Positions 17,054 to 26,071 of a stretch of 34,323 nucleotides of DNA are shown here, in pieces. Numbering within the stretch: position 1 is the first letter of the stretch; the number at the start of each line of letters is the position of its first letter. The notes under the pieces were generated by a model, which was not told the origin of the DNA, searched no databases, and worked only from the letters and a program-made list of their open reading frames with translations. This DNA is from UBA10427 sp003500135 (lineage in GTDB: Bacteria > Bacteroidota > Bacteroidia > Cytophagales > Cyclobacteriaceae), in assembly GCA_963966275.1 (NCBI GenBank), contig CAWZYQ010000027.1, positions 1 to 34,323 on the forward strand. The letters are read 5' to 3'. A program made the position numbers and the translations under genes.

Positions 17054-18517
17054 ATGGGCATGCAAAACAGAGATCAATACGAAATAGTAGTAGGATTGGA
17101 AATTCATGCCCAGTTGGCTACGGAAAGTAAAATATATGCCGCAGACGCCAACCTGTATGGCAATGAACCCAATACTAACGTAAGCGTAATCACATTGGCC
17201 CATCCCGGCACTATGCCCAAGCTCAATAAAAAAGTGATGGAATATGCCATCAAAATGGGCCTGGCCTGCCAAAGTAATATTACAAGACTTAATATTTTTT
17301 GCCGCAAGAATTACTTTTATCCTGATTCACCAAAGGGGTTTCAATTGACTCAGGACAAGACGCCGATTTGTGTAGGTGGCAAAATCGACATTAACACGCC
17401 AACTCGTGGAGAAATTGGTATTCGGCTTAACCGGATACACATCGAAGAAGATGCCGGTAAATCGATCCACCAAGCCAATGAAAAAGACACGCTTATCGAT
17501 TTGAACAGAGCAGGGGTTCCTTTGATAGAAATTGTCACCGAACCGGATATAAGAAGTAGCGAGGAAGCCGCCGCTGTGGTGACCGAGGTTCGCAAAATTG
17601 TTCGTTTTCTGGGTATTTGCGATGGCAATATGGAAGAAGGTTCTTTGCGATGTGATGCCAATGTATCGATAATGCCCAGGGGAAGTGATCGGTTCGGAAA
17701 CAAAGTGGAGTTGAAAAACATGAACTCTATCCGAAATGTTAAAAACGCTATTGATCATGAAGTAGACCGACAAATACAATTGGTAGAGTCGGGTGAAAAG
17801 ATCATTTCTGAAACGCGAACATACAATCCAAATACAGGTGAGTCCCAAGGTATGCGTACGAAAGAAGAACTCAATGATTATCGGTACTTTCCAGAGCCTG
17901 ACCTCAGTCCGGTTGAAGTAAAAGAAGAATGGCTCGAACAAATCAGAAAAGATATGCCCGTTCTACCGGCCGAATTGAAGGTCAAATACATGGAAGAATA
18001 TCAGCTTCCCGAATATGATGCTTCATTTTTATCAGAAACCAGGGCCATTTCAGATTTCTTCAACGAGCTTTGTCAGTTGACTACCAATTACAAAGCAGCA
18101 TCGAACTGGATGATGGGACCGGTAAAAAGTTGGCTGAACGAACAAGGGGCTGATATGGCAACCTTCCCGCTTACAGCAACGCGGATGGCAGAATTAATCA
18201 GTTTGATCAATGACGGTAAGGTTAACTTTACCATCGCAAGCCAGCAACTATTTAAAGCAATGATAGCTGAACCTGAAACATCAGCTGAAAAACTGGCCAA
18301 AAAGCTAAAGCTGACGGTACAAAAGGATAGTGGCTTCCTTGAAGAAGTTGTGGATGAAATTCTAAAATCCAACCCTGACAAAGTAAAAGCGTATCATAAC
18401 GGGAAGAAGAACTTAATTGGCATGTTTATGGGTGAGCTAATGAAGGAAACAAAAGGTAAGGCTGATCCCAAAACAGCAAAAGAGACTATTTTGAAAAAAT
18501 TAGAACAACATAAATAA
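17054..18517 (+). CDS. gatB: Aspartyl/glutamyl-tRNA amidotransferase subunit B
   Basis: Catalytic kinase/transamidase subunit of GatCAB, which converts Glu-tRNA-Gln and/or Asp-tRNA-Asn to the amides using ammonia from GatA. The 487 residues have the GatB core: YEIVVGLEIHAQL (about 9-21), LAHPGTMPKLNKKVMEYA, CRKNYFYPDSPKGFQLTQ, IHIEEDAGKS, LIDLNRAGVPLIEIVTEPD, and GSLRCDANVS. The helical linker and the C-terminal Yqey tail (about 335-487) follow. The start is ATG 17054; ATG 17060 two codons later is an equally good choice. It lies three bp after alaS and overlaps the next gene by one base (TAATG), so translation is probably coupled. Its presence suggests that direct glutaminyl- or asparaginyl-tRNA synthesis is lacking in this organism. 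Confidence 0.97.
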   Translation: MGMQNRDQYEIVVGLEIHAQLATESKIYAADANLYGNEPNTNVSVITLAHPGTMPKLNKKVMEYAIKMGLACQSNITRLNIFCRKNYFYPDSPKGFQLTQDKTPICVGGKIDINTPTRGEIGIRLNRIHIEEDAGKSIHQANEKDTLIDLNRAGVPLIEIVTEPDIRSSEEAAAVVTEVRKIVRFLGICDGNMEEGSLRCDANVSIMPRGSDRFGNKVELKNMNSIRNVKNAIDHEVDRQIQLVESGEKIISETRTYNPNTGESQGMRTKEELNDYRYFPEPDLSPVEVKEEWLEQIRKDMPVLPAELKVKYMEEYQLPEYDASFLSETRAISDFFNELCQLTTNYKAASNWMMGPVKSWLNEQGADMATFPLTATRMAELISLINDGKVNFTIASQQLFKAMIAEPETSAEKLAKKLKLTVQKDSGFLEEVVDEILKSNPDKVKAYHNGKKNLIGMFMGELMKETKGKADPKTAKETILKKLEQHK

Positions 18518-19635
18518 TGATTCGAATTAACATGATTACATCTGCATTTGCTTTGATTTTGATGTTTGCTTCATGCGGTGAAAAGGCAAAAAATGACGAC
18601 GGAAAAGTAGAAATTGCCGGAAAAGTAGAACAAGTTGGAGAGGGAATGATTAGCCTGGAAAAGATGGGCGATTCAGGCTGGGAAATCGTTGCAGAAACCA
18701 AACCTGATGATAAAGGGGATTTTAGTTTTGAAATTGAAATTACACAACCTGATTTCTACAGGTTGAATTTTTTCGGCAGACAGAGAAACCTGGTTGTGCT
18801 TGATGATGAAGACATCACTATTGAAGCTGCCGGAACAGGGCCAGGCGGTAAATTTGATGCTTCAGGATCTGTTGAAATGGATCAGTTGCAGAAATATGAT
18901 TCTCTGAATAATTTGTTTTCTCAAAAGGTAATGGAAGTAAACCAAATCTTCAACGAGGCGCGTGTAGGTCAGAATACCGAAAAAATGGACTCACTTAGGC
19001 TGGTTTTTCAACAATACGAAAAAGATTTCCAGGCAAGCTTAAAAAGCGACCTAATGCAGGAAGAGCCGACTTTGGCAATATTTCAGGTAACAGCCAGTAT
19101 ACCGGTTGATTCCGATCTTTTCTTTCACCAGGAAATGCTGCAAAAGTTTCAGGGGAATATTGGTGATAATAAATATCTCAAGGAATATGCCACGATGGTT
19201 GAAAATGAATCAAAGCTCGCGATTGGCGCACAGGCCCCGGAAATTGCCCTCCCCAATCCGGAAGGTGACACAATTCGGCTTTCAGATTTGCGCGGAAAGA
19301 TAGTGATGATCGATTTTTGGGCTGCCTGGTGTAAACCTTGTCGTATGGAAAATCCAAACGTGGTACGCGTGTATAATAAATACAAGAACAAAGGCTTTGA
19401 TGTATTGGGCGTTTCTCTTGATCGAAGCAGAGATGCCTGGTTGAAGGCAATTGAAGCTGATGGGTTAGTCTGGCATCAGGTATCTGATCTGCGGTATTTT
19501 AACTCTGCAGCAGCACAAAAATATAATGTACAGGGGATACCTTTTACAGTATTGATAGATGAAGATGGAAAAATAATTGCGAAAAACCTACGCGGCAAAG
19601 CTCTTGAACAAAAGCTTGCAGAAGTAATAGGGTAA
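18517..19635 (+). CDS. TlpA-like thiol-disulfide oxidoreductase lipoprotein
   Basis: A 372-residue protein with a lipoprotein signal peptide (ALILMFASC, lipid-modified Cys20). An N-terminal beta-rich domain of the DUF4369 type comes next (about 28-130, with GKVEQVGEGMISLEKMG and FYRLNFFGRQRNLVVLDDED). A helical stretch leads to a C-terminal thioredoxin fold (about 235-372). The redox motif is FWAAWCKPCRMENPN with Cys272 and Cys275, and the cis-proline loop is QGIPFTVLID. Such proteins reduce or exchange disulfides at the envelope and are very common in Bacteroidota, where several paralogues are usual. The substrate cannot be told. It overlaps gatB by one base and ends the operon at a strong terminator. 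If Met6 is the true start, the signal peptide still works. Confidence 0.93.
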   Translation: MIRINMITSAFALILMFASCGEKAKNDDGKVEIAGKVEQVGEGMISLEKMGDSGWEIVAETKPDDKGDFSFEIEITQPDFYRLNFFGRQRNLVVLDDEDITIEAAGTGPGGKFDASGSVEMDQLQKYDSLNNLFSQKVMEVNQIFNEARVGQNTEKMDSLRLVFQQYEKDFQASLKSDLMQEEPTLAIFQVTASIPVDSDLFFHQEMLQKFQGNIGDNKYLKEYATMVENESKLAIGAQAPEIALPNPEGDTIRLSDLRGKIVMIDFWAAWCKPCRMENPNVVRVYNKYKNKGFDVLGVSLDRSRDAWLKAIEADGLVWHQVSDLRYFNSAAAQKYNVQGIPFTVLIDEDGKIIAKNLRGKALEQKLAEVIG

Positions 19636-19663
19636 GAATTATTTGATAAAAAAGAATTGGTAT

Positions 19664-19704
19664 GCGGCCTTCATTTCTGAAAATGGAGCGCCGCTTTTTT
19701 ATTT
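19664..19704 (+). terminator. Terminator of the alaS-gatB-tlpA operon
   Basis: GCGGC (19664-19668) pairs with GCCGC (19690-19694). The interior (CTTCATTT and AAAATGGAG) adds imperfect pairing, and TTTTTTATTTT follows. It lies 28 bp after the operon's last stop. Confidence 0.8.
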
Positions 19705-19928
19705 TATCACAATGTAAAGGAAGTAGCTCAATTGTATTTTTATTGAAATCATCACTTCTTATTGGCAATTATCACAAAAATTATGCTCCACGTTGTTATG
19801 AAACTTGTTTTATTTTCAATTTTAATTGACTGAGGAGATAAGAAAATGTAATTTATAACCTTTATTCATTTACAATGATTATGTATTTAGTCCTATCATA
19901 TTAAATACTCATTTGAATTACGCCATTT

Positions 19929-21463
19929 ATGGGGCAATCATGCAGTAAGTTTTGGCCTTCAGTTTTTCACTTTCCCGGATTTTATCACAAACAACCGGAG
20001 GTAAGGATATTTCGTCGTACGGTGGTTTCTTTATCATTTATCCACCTCGTTTTTGCCGGCATAATGTTAATTAATGGCTATAATGAATAAGGTACTGTTT
20101 ATTTAGCGGCTATTTTTTTACAGGTTGTCCCTTATTTTCTGGTTGCCAGTGGTCACGACAGGCAAGCGCGTTTTTTTGCTACCGTATTACCTTACTTCTT
20201 AGTCTTTTTACTAACCTTTTTCACTACTGGCCCAATTGGGCATTTTGGCGATCTTTTATTTTATACCAGTTTGATTTATGGTGTTGCTTCCATCTTATTT
20301 TTCAATATTGTTGAAGGAAATGTAACATTACTGGTCATCCTTATCCTCATATTCGCATCTATTATATTATTCGATTTGGTTTTGGCGCCCTTTAAGTCAG
20401 CGGGCATGAGCGCCTTTGAAATTTCTACCGCACTACTACATTACATCTTATGGGGGTTTATTATAGCGGCATTTTTTATTTTAAGAGACGGCTATCAGTC
20501 TTTAGAAGAAGATTTGATAAGAAACCACAATAGCCTGAAAAACAAAAGCAAAGAAATCGTTTTGCAAAATGAGGAAATAATTGCACAAAGCAGGGCCCTT
20601 CGAAAGATTCAACATCAGATTATTGAACAGAAGTTGAAAGATGACCAACAAAATCGTTTACTGGAGGAAACAAACCATAAATTATTAAAAAATGTGCAGC
20701 ACCTGGAGAAGGCGAAATTAGCACATGAAATAAATGAAAAAAAGCTTGGCCAGGTACTGGATGCCATTAAAAAGTATTTCATTGTGCTTGAAATAGGTGT
20801 TAACGGACGTGTCCTTCGCATAAACCCGAATTTTGCAATAGAAAATTTTCGGGTTTTAAACTAAATTTTCTATTGCAAAATGACGAAAACCGCCAATATA
20901 AGGCGGTTTTGTCGGGGTTAATACCGACAAAACCGGGTTTTCGTCGGCCCATTGGGTAAATTCTGCCCTATTGCTGGATTTGGGATAAATGAATTGCTAC
21001 AAAAATCACTGGGCCTTAATAAAAAGCGCCTTTCTTTAATGTACTTCTATGATTTGACCAAAGCGGGTTCCGGAGCTTTTGAGGATCAAAAATGGACTTT
21101 TCTCCATAAAAAATTAAAAAAGGAGGGAGGCCTCGAGATCGATTTGCATTTACATGGATTAAAAAAGGCCTGGATCTATGGTATTTTTATTCCTGTTTTC
21201 AACGACGAAATGGCAGTTGACAAATATATGTACTTTCACCTATGGGTTCAGACAAGAGAACCACAAAAAATCAAGCGAAAGAAAATAAAGATCAAGACGA
21301 TAAAAAGGTTTTGGTAGAAGAAAATGGAACCAATATTAAGCCCTCTATATGCATATTAGATGGGTCTTGTGAACCTGCTGCAATATACTTCATTATCCAG
21401 AGACGAAAGGGAAATACTGAATTACCTGCTTTTGATATCAAGGTAATTGATGGAAACTATTGA
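19929..21463 (+). pseudogene. Decayed membrane sensor gene (multi-TM, coiled coil, PAS)
   Basis: One frame reads coherently from 19929 to about 21315 but is broken at several points. It begins MGQSCSKFWPSVFHFPGF, then a TM helix (VVSLSFIHLVFAGIMLI), then an in-frame TAA at 20088-20090. After the stop, five more TM-like segments continue in the same frame (LAAIFLQVVPYFLVA, VLPYFLVFLLTFF and others). A coiled coil of about 100 residues follows (20500-20760). A PAS domain then starts as VLEIGVNGRVLRIN and stops at a palindromic insertion (20822-20947). It resumes in frame as GKFCPIAGFGINELLQKSLG, the next part of a PAS fold. The 3' end is lost: the frame stops at 21315, and another frame (21242-21463) gives DKKVLVEENGTNIKPSICIL before more stops. 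No output domain (kinase, cyclase) survives. Positions 21464-21604 hold only stop-rich remnants. An intact homologue would be a membrane signal sensor. Confidence 0.75.
20822..20947. repeat. Multi-palindromic insertion element inside the PAS sensor
   Basis: Two structured parts lie side by side. Part one is an 18-bp perfect inverted repeat, 20831-20848 with 20863-20880 (arm starts TTTTGCAATAG), with a 14-nt loop. An alternative pairing joins AAACCCGAA (20822-20830) to TTCGGGTTT (20848-20856). Part two has four copies of an 11-12 bp unit in alternating orientation: GACGAAAACC (20882), GGTTTTGTCGG (20905), CCGACAAAACC (20924) and GGTTTTCGTCGG (20936). These allow hairpins 20886-20894/20902-20910 and 20906-20915/20924-20933, or an outer stem 20882-20891/20936-20945. 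It interrupts a PAS reading frame that is the same on both sides, so it is an insertion (about 126 bp), MITE- or REP-like. It has no coding capacity. No clear target duplication was found. Confidence 0.8.
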
Positions 21464-21604
21464 AACTGAAAAAGCTGCCTCTGAAGATTTAAAGCCTGTC
21501 TTGAATATGTTCAAAAAATAACTGGAAAATTGCTTCAAACCGAGCAATTTAATCGTAGTTTCGCATTTTAAAAGAAAGTGAAATAGCAAAAAAAAATAAG
21601 ATAA

Positions 21605-22171
21605 ATGATTCACTAGTGGCATGATGTAGCTTACGGTAAGAAGGCCCCACAAATCGTTAATGGCATTATTGAAAATCCGAAAGGGATCAGGGCGAAATAC
21701 GAACTGGATAAGGAGAACGGAATGCTAAAACTCGATAGAGTGCTATATTCGGCAGTGTACTATCCAGCCAATTATGGTTTCATTCCACAAATTTATGGCG
21801 ATGATCTGGATCCGCTGGATATACTTGTCCTGTCGCAGGTTGAAATCGTGCCTATGTGCCTGGTGCCTGCTAAGATAATTGGTGTAATGAGGATGTTGGA
21901 TAGTGGCGAGGCGGATGATAAAATTATTGCCGTTGCCGCAAAGGACATCAGTGTCAATGATATAAATGATGTCACAGAACTTCCAATACACTTCCGCCTG
22001 GAAATAAGAAATTTTTTCGAAGATTATAAGAAACTGGAGCACAGAGAAGTGGTAGTTGAAGAATTTCAAAGCAGAGAAGTAGCTTATGGAATTATAAATC
22101 AAAGTATAGTCGACAACAGGGATAAATTTATTAAAAAGACGAAGTGGTTTCCTGATAAAAATGCAAATTGA
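21605..22171 (+). pseudogene. ppa: Inorganic pyrophosphatase with in-frame TAG at codon 4
   Basis: Soluble family I pyrophosphatase, which hydrolyses PPi to phosphate and so pulls biosynthetic reactions forward. From 21605 the frame reads M-I-H-stop-WHDVAYGKKAPQIVNG and continues without another stop to 22171. Its WHDV start is the normal Bacteroidota N-terminus, so the TAG at 21614-21616 falls inside the gene. Downstream everything looks functional: IIENPKG and KYELDKENG (the catalytic Glu, Lys and Glu), LKLDRV, YYPANYGFIPQIYGDDLDPLDIL (the metal-binding Asp set), DSGEADDKII and FFEDYKKLE. The next ATG (21722) would remove the catalytic Glu/Lys/Glu region, so a protein starting there should be inactive. 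The choices are a recent nonsense mutation, a sequence error, or initiation at a non-standard codon. It lies directly behind the decayed sensor gene. Confidence 0.8.
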
Positions 22172-22260
22172 TAAATAAAGGGCTGATCTAATCGATAGTC
22201 CTTTTTTTAGGCTCCAAGTTTTACATCTAAGGGCTACAGCATCTCAAAAAAGACATTATC

Positions 22261-22296
22261 AGCAAAACAAAAAAGCCCCGCTTAATTCGAGGCTTT
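22261..22296 (-). terminator. tRNA-Ser terminator
   Basis: On the minus strand AAAGCCTCG (22296-22288) pairs with CGGGGCTTT (22280-22272), nine pairs with one G-U and a 7-nt loop, followed by a U-rich run (TTTTGTTTTG). It begins six bases after the tRNA 3' end. Confidence 0.85.
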
Positions 22297-22301
22297 CGTA
22301 G

Positions 22302-22388
22302 CAGAGGGTGAGGGATTCGAACCCCCGGTCCGCGTAAACGGACAACGGTTTTCAAGACCGCCGCGTTCGACCACTCCGCCAACCCTCT
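22302..22388 (-). tRNA. tRNA-Ser (anticodon UGA)
   Basis: An 87-nt class II tRNA. The acceptor stem AGAGGGT (22388-22382) pairs with ACCCTCT (22309-22303), with discriminator G at 22302. The anticodon arm is CGGTCTTGAAAACCG with anticodon TGA, reading UCA and related serine codons. A long variable arm (TTGTCCGTTTACGCGGAC) marks it as a serine tRNA. The T arm has CGGGGGTTCGAATCCC. CCA is not encoded. It has its own promoter (22456-22487) and terminator (22261-22296). Confidence 0.96.
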
Positions 22389-22455
22389 ATGTTGATTTGT
22401 GGTCTGTTATTAACCCAAAAAACCCTGTCTTTTCAGAATTTTGCCGAATGGGACT

Positions 22456-22487
22456 GCAAAGATATGAGTTGAATTTGTTTGATCAAA
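22456..22487 (-). promoter_or_regulatory. tRNA-Ser promoter (Bacteroidota type)
   Basis: Minus strand TTTG (22487-22484), 19 bp spacer, then TATCTTTGC (22464-22456). This is an exact match to the Bacteroidota housekeeping consensus TTTG-N19-TAnnTTTGC and lies 68 bp upstream of the mature tRNA. Confidence 0.75.
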
Positions 22488-22520
22488 TGTTTTTTGAAAA
22501 ATAATTATGAATAGCGATAG

Positions 22521-23129
22521 CTACCCGGCTTTGGGAGGATTTTCTGATATATAATCTTCATTTTCATAATAAAAGCGGTTCATCACATAACCAAGTGCCG
22601 CCCTGATAGCTTTGTTAATTGGAAGTCTCTCATGGCAAAGTGAGGGCTCAATTTCCTGTAACTTTTGATAATAGTATTGATATGTGGGCATATCTTCCCA
22701 CTCCCTGGCCATTTCCGAAGCCTTTATATATGTTTTTGTTGATTGTTCCTTTATCGTTTTACATGTCGATAAACGACGCTGACCGTATTTATCAATCACC
22801 GCAGAAAATCCGAATAATCTACAAATGGCGCCTCGGTAGTTGTAATGATTGCAAAATCCCTTATCCAATATAAAAGGAGAAAATAAAATGCAAATTTGAT
22901 CCGGGGATTCCACAATCTTATTGAGCAAAGGCTGGTCTGTACCTTCAAGGCAATGCCGATAGGCAAGGGGTAAGAACTCAATAGCCCATGCTTCTATATC
23001 AGGTTTTTTGCAACATCTTCCACATTCTGATGCGCAACTGAGGCCACTTTTACTCCTGAAAAGCGCCAGGCGCCGGTCAAGCTCCTGATAAAGCTTCTCG
23101 ACCTGCACAACCTTTTTACTAAGGCTCAT
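22521..23129 (-). CDS. YkgJ-type CxxxCxxCC cluster protein
   Basis: A 202-residue cytoplasmic protein of the zinc/iron-chelating family once called UPF0153. The N-terminal cluster is CASECGRCC (about residues 31-39). Two more cysteines follow in the family's second half, in GFCNHYNYRGAICRLFGF (about 95-112). Together these are expected to bind a metal or Fe-S cluster. The biochemical role of the family is not established. The start at 23129 (MSLSKKVVQVEKLYQ) is preferred because the frame upstream to 23249 reads as unrelated hydrophobic sequence and crosses the leuS terminator. It lies downstream of leuS on the same strand but is separated by that terminator, so it probably has its own promoter. 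Confidence 0.85.
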   Translation of the reverse strand: MSLSKKVVQVEKLYQELDRRLALFRSKSGLSCASECGRCCKKPDIEAWAIEFLPLAYRHCLEGTDQPLLNKIVESPDQICILFSPFILDKGFCNHYNYRGAICRLFGFSAVIDKYGQRRLSTCKTIKEQSTKTYIKASEMAREWEDMPTYQYYYQKLQEIEPSLCHERLPINKAIRAALGYVMNRFYYENEDYISENPPKAG

Positions 23130-23220
23130 TACGTCAAAAAAAATAAAACGGGTTTTTATATATCGCGGCGTGAAAATACTTCTAAAACCAATATGTTGTA
23201 CATGAAGGGAGAGAAAAAAT

Positions 23221-23259
23221 AAAATAGCTGGCGCCCAAAATTTGAACACCGGCTATTTT
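23221..23259 (-). terminator. leuS terminator
   Basis: AAAATAGCTGG (23221-23231) pairs with CCGGCTATTTT (23249-23259), eleven pairs including one wobble, loop 17 nt. On the minus strand it is followed by a T-rich run (TATTTTATTTTTTC). It lies 17 bp after the leuS stop and may also work on the other strand. Confidence 0.8.
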
Positions 23260-23275
23260 TTCGATCCTGGTTTTA

Positions 23276-26044
23276 TTAAACTACAATGTTTACAATCTTT
23301 TTAGGTACTATAATCACTTTCTTCGGTGGTGTACCTTCCAGCCATTTTTGCACAACCGGGTTGTTCAATGTTTCTTCCTGCATTTTTGGTTGTGGCATAT
23401 CCAGGGCAAACTTGATCTTGGTGCGTAGTTTACCATTGACCATGATCGGGTATTCATGAGAGGCCTCTACCAAATACTTTTCTTCCCACTGCGGAAACTC
23501 AGCATTTGTAATACTCTCCTGATGACCTAATTTTGACCATAATTCTTCAGCAATGTGAGGAGCATAAGGAGACAAAGCAATTACCAGTGGTTCTAATATA
23601 CCTCTTTTAATGCACTTCATCGCCGAAAGAGCATTTACACAAATCATGAACTCACTCACTGAGGTATTAAAAGATAGGTTGTCTATGTCCTCTTCCACCT
23701 TTTTTAATGTTTTATGAAGTACTTTCAGTTCATCTGCATTGGGGGCATCTTTTATTACCTTAAACTCTTCATCGCTATGAAAAAGATTCCAGAATTTGCG
23801 TAAAAACTTCGCCACGCCGTCAATGCCATGTGTATTCCACGGTTTCGATAATTCTAACGGCCCAAGGAACATCTCGTACATTCGAAGGGTGTCGGCCCCG
23901 TATTTGTTCACCATGTCATCGGGAGTTACCGTATTCCACTTCGATTTAGACATTTTTTCGATCAATACACCACATTTATATTGACCATCTTCTAAAATGA
24001 AACCAGCCTCCCTATATTCCGGACGCCATTCTTTGAAGGCATCGACATCCAGGATATCATTGTCAACCATGTTGACATCGACATGCAACCCTATGGTTTC
24101 GTACTTATCCTTTAATCCGGCAGAGACAAAAGTATTCTCGTTTTTTAATTTATAAATGATATTTGAGCGTCCTTGTATCATACCCTGGTTGACCAGCTTT
24201 TTAAATGGCTCTTCATGGAAGATAAAGCCGCGATCGTAGAGAAACATATTCCAGAAACGGGAATATAAAAGGTGGCCCGTGGCATGTTCCGTACCACCGA
24301 TGTACAGGTCAACCTGGTTCCAGTATTTCACAGCTTCATTACTGAAAAATTCTTTATCGTTTTTGGCATCCATATAGCGCAGAAAATACCAGCTTGAACC
24401 CGCCCAACCCGGCATGGTAGTCAATTCATAGTGGTATTTCCCCTGATACTTCCAGTCTTTTGCCCGCGCTAATGGTGGTTCGCCGGTATCAGTAGGTAAG
24501 TATTCATCTACTTTCGGAAGTTCCAGTGGAAGATCATCTTCATCTATTAATTGCGGCAAACCATTGTCGTCGAAATATACCGGTACGGGTTCCCCCCAAT
24601 AACGCTGACGACTGAATACCGCATCCCGCATTCTGTAATTTACTTTGGCTACTCCAAAGCCTTCTTTTTCTGCATGTTTTATTGCTGCTTCTATGGCATC
24701 TGTAGATGACATGCCATTTAAAATGCCGGAATTGATCATTTTACCGTGTTTCTTCTCGGTAGGATCATCCATGTCTTCCGTGCCTTCAATTACACGTACC
24801 ACCGGTAGATCGAAATGGGTGGCAAACCTGAAGTCTCTGTCATCGGAAGAAGGTACTGCCATTACCACGCCAGTGCCGTAACCCGCCAATACATAATCAG
24901 CAACCCATAAAGGTACCTTTTCACCATTAAATGGGTTTATTACATACGAACCGGTAAAAACGCCGGTGACAGTTTTTACATCTGCCATTCGCTCTCTTTC
25001 CGACCTGTTTTTTGCAGATGCCATATAGTTTTTCACTTCTTCAGATTGTTCTTTCGTAGTTAATTGCCCAGCCAGTTCGTGCTCAGGTGCAATGACCACA
25101 TAAGTAACACCATATATGGTGTCAGGCCGGGTAGTAAAAGCAGTAAGCGTAATATCCTGATCCACCACTTTGAAGTCGAGTTCACAACCATGGGATTTAC
25201 CGATCCAGTTGGCCTGCATTTCTTTCATGGCATCACTCCACTGAAGGTTATCCAGATTATCGAGCAGGCGATCGGCATAGGCCGTTATGCGCATCATCCA
25301 TTGCTTCATTTTTTTTCGCTCTACCGGGTGTCCGCCGCGTTCCGAGAAACCGTCCTTCACTTCGTCATTTGCCAGTACGGTACCCAGCTCCGGACACCAG
25401 TTCACCACTGCTTCTGACGGGTATGTAAGTCGATACTCCAGCAATATTTTTTCTTTCTCAACCGCCGAATAATTGTTCCATTCGTCGGCAGTAAAAGATG
25501 AGGCTTCTTCATCACGTGCCGCTTCAAGATCAGAGGCGCCATGTTCTTCAAAGTGCCTGATGAGTGATTCAATTGGCCCTGCTTTATCCGTTTTTTTGTT
25601 GTACCAACTTTGAAAAAGCTGCATAAAGATCCATTGCGTCCATTTGTAATAAGAAGGGTCGCATGTCTGGACTTCTTTATCCCAATCGAAGGAAAAGCCC
25701 AGGCTTCTGAGTTGTTCTTTATATCTTTTGATATTGTTTTCGGTAGTAATAGCCGGGTGTTGACCGGTCTGGATGGCATATTGTTCAGCAGGCAGTCCAA
25801 AAGCATCGAAACCCATCGGATGGAGCACATTAAAGCCTTTCAGTTTTTTAAATCTGGCCACTATATCAGTAGCAATGTATCCCAATGGATGTCCAACATG
25901 CAAACCGGCGCCGCTCGGGTAGGGAAACATGTCAAGGGTGTAAAACTTTGGTTTATCAGGATTTACCTCCGATTTAAACACTTTGTGTTCGGCCCAGTAG
26001 GCCTGCCATTTCTCTTCTATTGCCTTGGATTGATATTCAGCCAT
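23276..26044 (-). CDS. leuS: Leucyl-tRNA synthetase
   Basis: Class Ia synthetase that charges tRNA-Leu, with editing of isoleucine-like mistakes. With the start at 26044 it has 922 residues, longer than the usual 860-880. The extra length lies before residue 250 in an acidic, poorly conserved stretch (ESLIRHFEEHGASDLEAARD), which I recall as typical of Bacteroidota. HIGH is present as GAGLHVGHPLGY (about 47-58) and KMSKS as IEKMSKSKWNTVTPDD (about 680). The editing domain shows FTTRPDTIYGVTYVVIAPEH, and the anticodon-binding and C-terminal domains are complete. The start MAEYQSKAIEEKWQAYW is chosen over the longer frame to 26113 because a -7 promoter box (26072-26080) lies in between. It is followed by its own terminator. 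Confidence 0.97.
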   Translation of the reverse strand: MAEYQSKAIEEKWQAYWAEHKVFKSEVNPDKPKFYTLDMFPYPSGAGLHVGHPLGYIATDIVARFKKLKGFNVLHPMGFDAFGLPAEQYAIQTGQHPAITTENNIKRYKEQLRSLGFSFDWDKEVQTCDPSYYKWTQWIFMQLFQSWYNKKTDKAGPIESLIRHFEEHGASDLEAARDEEASSFTADEWNNYSAVEKEKILLEYRLTYPSEAVVNWCPELGTVLANDEVKDGFSERGGHPVERKKMKQWMMRITAYADRLLDNLDNLQWSDAMKEMQANWIGKSHGCELDFKVVDQDITLTAFTTRPDTIYGVTYVVIAPEHELAGQLTTKEQSEEVKNYMASAKNRSERERMADVKTVTGVFTGSYVINPFNGEKVPLWVADYVLAGYGTGVVMAVPSSDDRDFRFATHFDLPVVRVIEGTEDMDDPTEKKHGKMINSGILNGMSSTDAIEAAIKHAEKEGFGVAKVNYRMRDAVFSRQRYWGEPVPVYFDDNGLPQLIDEDDLPLELPKVDEYLPTDTGEPPLARAKDWKYQGKYHYELTTMPGWAGSSWYFLRYMDAKNDKEFFSNEAVKYWNQVDLYIGGTEHATGHLLYSRFWNMFLYDRGFIFHEEPFKKLVNQGMIQGRSNIIYKLKNENTFVSAGLKDKYETIGLHVDVNMVDNDILDVDAFKEWRPEYREAGFILEDGQYKCGVLIEKMSKSKWNTVTPDDMVNKYGADTLRMYEMFLGPLELSKPWNTHGIDGVAKFLRKFWNLFHSDEEFKVIKDAPNADELKVLHKTLKKVEEDIDNLSFNTSVSEFMICVNALSAMKCIKRGILEPLVIALSPYAPHIAEELWSKLGHQESITNAEFPQWEEKYLVEASHEYPIMVNGKLRTKIKFALDMPQPKMQEETLNNPVVQKWLEGTPPKKVIIVPKKIVNIVV

Positions 26045-26071
26045 ATTGTGATTTTTTCTATAATTTGGGCT

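Noticed and set aside
19705..19928. Possible gene or promoter between the operon terminator and the decayed sensor
   Set aside because: The stretch is AT-rich with stops in all frames. An AGGAG followed by ATG-TAA near 19832-19850 has no open frame.
20952..21317. Short frames in the decay zone as independent small genes
   Set aside because: They join in order into one PAS-containing sensor interrupted by stops and an insertion, so they are fragments.
21722..22171. Reading ppa as a complete gene from ATG 21722
   Set aside because: Homology clearly continues 35 codons upstream (WHDV to KENG) and includes catalytic residues, so this start would give a truncated enzyme.
23130..23249. Longer N-terminus for the YkgJ-type protein
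   Set aside because: The added 40 residues overlap the leuS terminator, and a natural start MSLSKK lies at 23129.
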